Assembly: GCF_009937975.1 (NCBI RefSeq)
Contig: NZ_AP018441.1
Location: 992,001-1,056,000, forward strand
DNA length: 64,000 nucleotides
From: Undibacterium sp. YM2
GTDB taxonomy: Bacteria > Pseudomonadota > Gammaproteobacteria > Burkholderiales > Burkholderiaceae_D
Direction: 5' to 3'
Numbering within the stretch: position 1 is the first letter of the stretch; each line of letters begins with the position of its first letter. Shown one piece after another: positions 59,847 through 64,000 of this stretch. The notes under the pieces were generated by a model that was not told where the DNA came from, did no database searches, and was given only the letters and a program-made list of their open reading frames with translations. Both the position numbers and the translations under genes were made by a program.

Positions 59847-60058
59847 GCACACCTCGGACGGTGAATGATGCGGGGAATGAAGCTTGCCGGAGTACCTTGA
59901 ACACGCATTTATCCTAGCAGAATTCTTTGTCCGTGCCTGTTATCAAATGTCAAGAATGGATGAATCCGTTGCTGCTTTGCAGCGCGGTACTTGTGCTTGT
60001 GCAGTGCACAGCAAACTTGTGACGCTTGGGAAGAACGCCGCGCTCTTGAGAGGCTTAC

Positions 60059-60676
60059 TTATACCGTGCGTTTCGCACCCGCCAGGGCACAACCAAAAAA
60101 TACAAAGGTGGCAGCACCTATTTTATTCATGTAGGAACCGCCTTTTTCTGATGTCAGCCAGGTTCTGGCGCGACCGGCAAAAATCGCATAGCTGCTATGG
60201 ATGATGACGATCAGCCCGCTATAAGTCATGACCAGCACGGCAAACTGCAGGCCATAACTCATGGCCGGGTCTATGAACTGCGGGAAGACAGACAGGAAAA
60301 AGAATATCGCCTTGGGGTTGGTCATCTGCAAAGACAGGCCTTCCAGGAAGCGCTTTTTGAAGCTGGCTTCATGGGCATCGCCTTCAGTGAAACGAAAGGC
60401 TGGTGCACGCCAGAGCTTGACGCCGAGGAAAATCAGGTATCCAGCTCCCAGCAACTTGAGTACGGTAAATGCGGTAGCCGATGCGGCCAGCACGACACCG
60501 ACGCTGGTGGCAGAAATTGCCGCAACAATCAGTGCGCCAAAAGCGATACCCAGGATGCCACCAAAAGTGCCGCGCATGCCATAGCGTAAGGCATTTGTCA
60601 GTGTCATGACTACACCAGGACCAGGGCTGAACACGGTGGCTGCTGCCATCAGCAGGAATAATGGATACAGTTTCAT
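60059..60676 (-). CDS. LysE family amino-acid exporter
   Basis: A 205-aa six-helix membrane exporter of the LysE/RhtB family, which expels amino acids such as homoserine, threonine or lysine. The N-terminus MKLYPLFLLMAAATVFSPGPGVVMTLTNALRYGMRGTFGGILGIAFGALIV contains the SPGP motif. Typical LSLQMTNPKAIFFFLSVFPQFIDP follows. No gene is co-directional nearby, so it is probably a single unit. The substrate is not determined. Confidence 0.92.
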   Translation of the reverse strand: MKLYPLFLLMAAATVFSPGPGVVMTLTNALRYGMRGTFGGILGIAFGALIVAAISATSVGVVLAASATAFTVLKLLGAGYLIFLGVKLWRAPAFRFTEGDAHEASFKKRFLEGLSLQMTNPKAIFFFLSVFPQFIDPAMSYGLQFAVLVMTYSGLIVIIHSSYAIFAGRARTWLTSEKGGSYMNKIGAATFVFFGCALAGAKRTV

Positions 60677-60901
60677 TGCGGCCCTCCCTCGTTAAGTCAT
60701 AGCATAAATTGTACTCCTGAATATTTATGCGAAAGGAATACAGATTTGATCAACCATGGAGTAACAGATGGGCACTCTGACCCTTTGTTTAAGGTGAAAT
60801 TTATCGAAAAGATAATTTCCCATGTGTTGGATGAGGGTGGGTAAGTGACCTGCAATTACATCCAGCGCAAGGTCCTCTGCCCACCCTTGATACGACCAGG
60901 C

Positions 60902-62539
60902 TTAGTTCACGCTAACAAAGACTGGATTGGAATAGAACCACAGACTGGCGTAGTTACGGTCATTGATCTGGTTGTGGCGCGTCGGGTTGTCAGTGGTCGT
61001 GATTTTGGCATCGGCCAATGGCTCACCATTTTCTGTCATGTCTGCGACGTTGATGCCCAGGTTGGTGCCACGCAGGCGCAGGTACTGATTTTTCTGCACA
61101 AGCATCTGGTACTTGATGACGTTGTAACCTTCAGCGTCTGTTTTCCAGTCGGCGTTGGTGAAGCGTTTCAAGACCTTGGTGCTGGGGTTGGTCGCCACAT
61201 TGTAAGCGCTGGAATCCGGTGCCGCCTTGCTGCCAACATCACCCACGATCAAATCCACATGATCCACTTTCGGTGCCTTGTTGCCGAATACGCCACTACC
61301 TGCCGGAAATTCATAGTTATTCCTGGCCGGGCTCTTGAAACGTATGGTGACTTCAACCGTGCTGCCGTTTGCTACCTTCAGCTCTTGCCCCATGTTTTTG
61401 ACATCGCTTGCATTGCTGACCGTGAATTCCATGGCATTGATGAGATCACCAAAGACACTGAACATTCTTCCCGACTGCAGGCTCTTGATCAATTCATTGA
61501 CGCCCGCTTTTTTGTCGTTCATCCACACATAGTTTTTCGCATATTCGCCAGGGAAGTAACCACTGCTATTACCGGCATCATCGATTTTGAAATGTGAATC
61601 AGAATCAGCGATATTCCAGATACGGCGGCCTTCGCCAAGCAAGGCGTCCCAGACACCACCAACCTGGGCCACGATGGCGTCAACGCCACCATAAACCCGA
61701 TTTGGCTTGTTGGCTTCGACATAGCTTGAGGTATATCCGCCGCGATCTGGTTCCATCTGGTTGCCTACCATGCCTTCTATCGAGAACATGATGTTGGGTG
61801 CCATGTCATTCATCGTGCGGAAATCTGCAATGGTGTATTTGCCAGGATTGCGCGAAGGATGGTTGATGGTGATAAAACTGGTATCTGGATAATTTTTCTT
61901 CAACCACGAAATGGCCTGTAAGGCATCTGCTGCTGTGCTGTTGAAGCGCTGCGGATATTTTGTTTTCCATTTGTTGACATCCGCAGCATCAAATTTGCTG
62001 TCTTCCAATGTGGTAAACAAGTATTGGAATTCCTTGGACGCAGATGGGGATGACACAAATTTACCATCTACTACATCAAAAATGCTGACGCCCAGATGAT
62101 CATGCGTAGGCATATCCCATTCGAAACCTGAGAAAATGGTTTTGTCTGCATAGCGACCAGATGCCTGCAAGGCTTTGATCCTGGGGATTTCATAGGATTC
62201 CATGCCATACGCAAATGGTACCGGGTTTGTCAGGGTGGCACCGTTATTATCATATTTTGAGGAACGCAGGTGGTTCGTAATAGCCGTCCAGTCCAACCCA
62301 TAGCTGGTAAATGCTTTATCTAGCACCAAATCCAATGTTTGTGTTGTGCGGGCGTCGTCGGACTGTATGGTGTGTACATGCAAGTCACCGGTTGTCCATC
62401 CAGCAGATGAAGTGGCAGGCAGGTCAGGTTTTTGTGCTTGGGCGGTACTGTCAGACGAGCTACCGCAGCCATGCAGAAAAAAAACTGCGGATGGAATAAC
62501 AAAAGAAATAACAATCAAACTCAAATAGCGGGGACGCAT
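60902..62539 (-). CDS. PHP-domain metallohydrolase-like lipoprotein
   Basis: A 545-aa exported protein of the CehA/McbA-like PHP superfamily. A signal peptide ends in FFLHGCGSSSDS (C25, atypical -2 His but likely a lipoprotein). The PHP motif GDLHVHTIQSDDARTTQ has H54 and H56, with YGLDWTAITNHLRSS and FSGFEWDMPTHDHLGV next. FITINHPSRNPGKYT and NIADSDSHFK complete the metal set. A C-terminal beta domain of about 180 residues follows. PHP proteins hydrolyse phosphate or carbamate esters; the substrate is unknown here. Confidence 0.82.
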   Translation of the reverse strand: MRPRYLSLIVISFVIPSAVFFLHGCGSSSDSTAQAQKPDLPATSSAGWTTGDLHVHTIQSDDARTTQTLDLVLDKAFTSYGLDWTAITNHLRSSKYDNNGATLTNPVPFAYGMESYEIPRIKALQASGRYADKTIFSGFEWDMPTHDHLGVSIFDVVDGKFVSSPSASKEFQYLFTTLEDSKFDAADVNKWKTKYPQRFNSTAADALQAISWLKKNYPDTSFITINHPSRNPGKYTIADFRTMNDMAPNIMFSIEGMVGNQMEPDRGGYTSSYVEANKPNRVYGGVDAIVAQVGGVWDALLGEGRRIWNIADSDSHFKIDDAGNSSGYFPGEYAKNYVWMNDKKAGVNELIKSLQSGRMFSVFGDLINAMEFTVSNASDVKNMGQELKVANGSTVEVTIRFKSPARNNYEFPAGSGVFGNKAPKVDHVDLIVGDVGSKAAPDSSAYNVATNPSTKVLKRFTNADWKTDAEGYNVIKYQMLVQKNQYLRLRGTNLGINVADMTENGEPLADAKITTTDNPTRHNQINDRNYASLWFYSNPVFVSVN

Positions 62540-62868
62540 TGGAAATCCTTTTCTCTGGAGCGTATAAATTTATATACGGCAAATTAAATATATTTGTCGT
62601 ATATGAGAGAATTGTAGGAATTGACTGTGACGCTGTAATTACAATCGATTTCATCAATGAGAAACCATCGCAATATGTAGAATGAGTTTTGGGATATACG
62701 CACATGATCGGCGCGTCATGAGCTAAAAAACGAGTCATGCCCGCAATGGAGCTGAGCATTTAATTCGTGAAGAACACCTGAGCCCGCAGGGCTTTACGCG
62801 GTTCTCAATGAAAAACGAGTCGCGTGTTCAGGTGAAAACCGTCAACAACGACTCGTCAAAGGCCGGGT
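62540..62868. other. 329-nt intergenic region with repeated GAGTC/GACTCG elements
   Basis: A/T-rich near the PHP gene, then a structured stretch from about 62720 to 62860 with several ACGAGTC repeats and CACCTGA/TCAGGTG inverted copies. The last hairpin is the terminator listed separately. No gene is recognisable. Confidence 0.6.
62811..62856 (-). terminator. Terminator of the 70-residue gene
   Basis: On the minus strand ACGAGTCG and CGACTCGT flank a 26-nt loop and run directly into TTTTT, 13 nt after the stop. Confidence 0.65.
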
Positions 62869-63081
62869 TTAATGTGCCTTGGCGAAGCGCAGGGCAAATT
62901 TCTTGAAATTGCGATAGCTGGCTCCCAGGTCTTGTAAGGCATCAATAGACTCAGCCATGGACGCACCTTGCTCGCTGAAATTGCTCTTGAATTCTTCAAA
63001 TGCGGCTTCCAGCACTGCAGCCAGTTGGTGGTTGTACATACGTCCAAAATTCAGATGACGTCTTTTTATGCGCATTTTCAT
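62869..63081 (-). CDS. Small hypothetical protein
   Basis: A 70-aa basic-N-terminal, helical protein (MKMRIKRRHLNFGRMYNHQLAAVLEAAFEEFKSNFSEQGASMAESIDALQDLGASYRNFKKFALRFAKAH) that I do not recognise. AAGGAAACACC precedes the ATG, and a terminator follows, so it is likely to be a real gene. It lies 121 nt after the RegA-like gene on the same strand and might be co-transcribed with it. Confidence 0.65.
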   Translation of the reverse strand: MKMRIKRRHLNFGRMYNHQLAAVLEAAFEEFKSNFSEQGASMAESIDALQDLGASYRNFKKFALRFAKAH

Positions 63082-63202
63082 GGTGTTTCCTTTCAGTTGA
63101 AGGGCGGATTATAGAGTAATCCTTGTGAGCCCGGTATTTACTGCATTCCAATAGCCGTCGCCATTGTTTTTCTGGCCAAAAGAAAAATGGTGAATAGGCA
63201 AG

Positions 63203-63739
63203 CTATTTAATTCTTTGCTTTTCGAGCTTACGCGCCAGTGTGCGTCTGTGCATACCTAGCCTGCGCGCAGTTTCTGAGATATTGAAGTCGGTTTCTGCCA
63301 GTACTTCGTGGATTCTTTCCCACTCCAGGTTCTTGATGGAAGTCGAGCGATTCGTGATCTCTACATCTGCCGTGCCAGCGATATGCCCGAAGGCCGCTTC
63401 AATATCATCAGTATTGGAGGGTTTGGACAAGTATTGACATGCGCCCAGTTTGACTGCTTCCACCGCAGTCGCAATACTGGCAAATCCTGTGAGCACGACG
63501 ATCAACATGTCGGGATTGTGCTGATGTAAAAGCTGCACGCAGGCCAGGCCGGAGGAATGCCCATTCAATTTCAGATCAACCACAGCATAAGCGGGCGTAT
63601 GATCTGATAATAATTTTTCAGCATCTTCCTTGCTGCTCGCGTGCAGGACGGTATAGCCGCGCCGCTCAAACGAGCGGCCCAGTGTACGGGCAAAAGCAGT
63701 ATCGTCCTCAATAATGAGTAGCAGACGATTTTCTGGCAT
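63203..63739 (-). CDS. RegA/PrrA/ActR-type response regulator
   Basis: A 178-aa redox-type response regulator. The receiver begins MPENRLLLIIEDDTAFARTLGRSFERRGYTVL, phospho-acceptor D55 is in AVVDLKLNGHSSG, and Lys is in YLSKPSN. A short linker leads to a Fis-type HTH (NISETARRLGMHRRTLARKLEKQRIK), the hallmark of the RegA family. The ATG at 63739 gives the family N-terminus. The kinase gene follows on the left-reading strand from the right edge, so the regBA pair is intact in order. Confidence 0.93.
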   Translation of the reverse strand: MPENRLLLIIEDDTAFARTLGRSFERRGYTVLHASSKEDAEKLLSDHTPAYAVVDLKLNGHSSGLACVQLLHQHNPDMLIVVLTGFASIATAVEAVKLGACQYLSKPSNTDDIEAAFGHIAGTADVEITNRSTSIKNLEWERIHEVLAETDFNISETARRLGMHRRTLARKLEKQRIK

Positions 63740-63877
63740 AGTGAAACAATTCCTGAAGTTAAAGCTGTATTTCAATGAGGTGGAGCAGAGCGGCTATGCA
63801 AACTATTCCAGCTCTTGTGACATTGTAAAGTCTTTATTAATTTTCTTACCGGGGCAAATCTGCTTGATCAATGCTTC

Positions 63878-64000
63878 CTAAAGCATGATCGCCGAAAGTG
63901 GCAGACTCAATTGTACGATGGCACCGCCATCTCCGCGGTTCGATGCCGTGAATTGACCACCCAGTTTGCGTGCTACATTGACGACAAAGAATAGTCCCAG
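63878..64000 (-). CDS. RegB-like sensor histidine kinase, C-terminal fragment
   Basis: The last 40 residues and stop codon of a gene entering from the right edge. LGLFFVVNVARKLGGQFTASNRGDGGAIVQLSLPLSAIML is the end of an HATPase domain (G2 box start and final beta strand), and the RegA-type regulator lies 138 nt downstream. RegB kinases sense quinone redox state in related bacteria. The catalytic and membrane parts are outside the window. Confidence 0.85.
   Translation of the reverse strand: MGLFFVVNVARKLGGQFTASNRGDGGAIVQLSLPLSAIML

Noticed and set aside
60845..61597. 250-codon plus-strand frame over the end of the PHP-type gene
   Set aside because: Overlaps an established coding region on the other strand and has no recognisable features.

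Overview
The window is a 64 kb stretch of bacterial chromosome that is almost entirely protein-coding, with no rRNA, tRNA, CRISPR array or prophage that I can see. Gene order (recG divergent from queA-tgt-yajC-secDF), the hemP/bfd/tonB cluster, the Czc/CadR set and the protein flavour point to a betaproteobacterium of the order Burkholderiales, most likely Oxalobacteraceae. The moderate G+C judged by eye is compatible with Undibacterium or a relative; this placement is inference.

Layout. 1-9.5 kb holds housekeeping genes: the recG start, queuosine synthesis (queA-tgt), a flavin amine oxidase-like protein, a DUF945/YdgA protein and the Sec accessory genes yajC-secD-secF. 9.7-14.2 kb is a two-gene RND drug-efflux unit. 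14.2-16.6 kb is a marR - yceI - yceI - cytochrome b561 group with a perfect 22-bp palindrome at its head. 16.8-20.4 kb carries a sterol-desaturase-family protein, purB and a glutathione S-transferase; 20.5-21.0 kb is bfr. 21.3-23.8 kb is the most accessory-looking part: a small TPR-like protein, an exported lipoprotein-like protein and a HEXXH metalloprotease-like protein, none of which I recognise as a named gene.

24-28 kb carries DUF2000 and AraC genes, an iron/heme cluster (hemP - unknown - bfd - tonB) behind a Fur-like palindrome, and psd. 28.3-31.5 kb pairs an HD-GYP protein with a multi-PAS histidine kinase. 31.7-32.9 kb is ahpC-ahpD. 33-36.3 kb has a membrane protein, an SPFH/prohibitin protein, an isoaspartyl peptidase and its RpiR-type regulator. 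36.6-38.2 kb is nudJ-like/mnmA. 38.7-42.1 kb is the proton-translocating transhydrogenase operon, with panD lodged between pntAA and pntAB.

42-52.7 kb is a heavy-metal resistance island: a Cd/Zn/Pb P-type ATPase, a CzcI-like protein and czcCBA all on one strand. A divergent PbrR/CadR-type MerR regulator and an EamA transporter with a His-rich tail lie on the other strand. A 165-bp MITE-like element sits against the -35 box of the metal promoter. 52.8-54.9 kb has a TetR regulator divergent from a DUF2141/fatty-acid-hydroxylase pair. 55-57.8 kb encodes arginine to ornithine to proline catabolism (arginase, ornithine cyclodeaminase) with a divergent Lrp-type regulator. 57.8-64 kb is signalling and miscellaneous: a double-receiver protein, an HD-GYP protein lacking its HD pair, a LysE exporter, a PHP-type lipoprotein, a 70-residue unknown, and a RegA/RegB-type two-component system running off the end.
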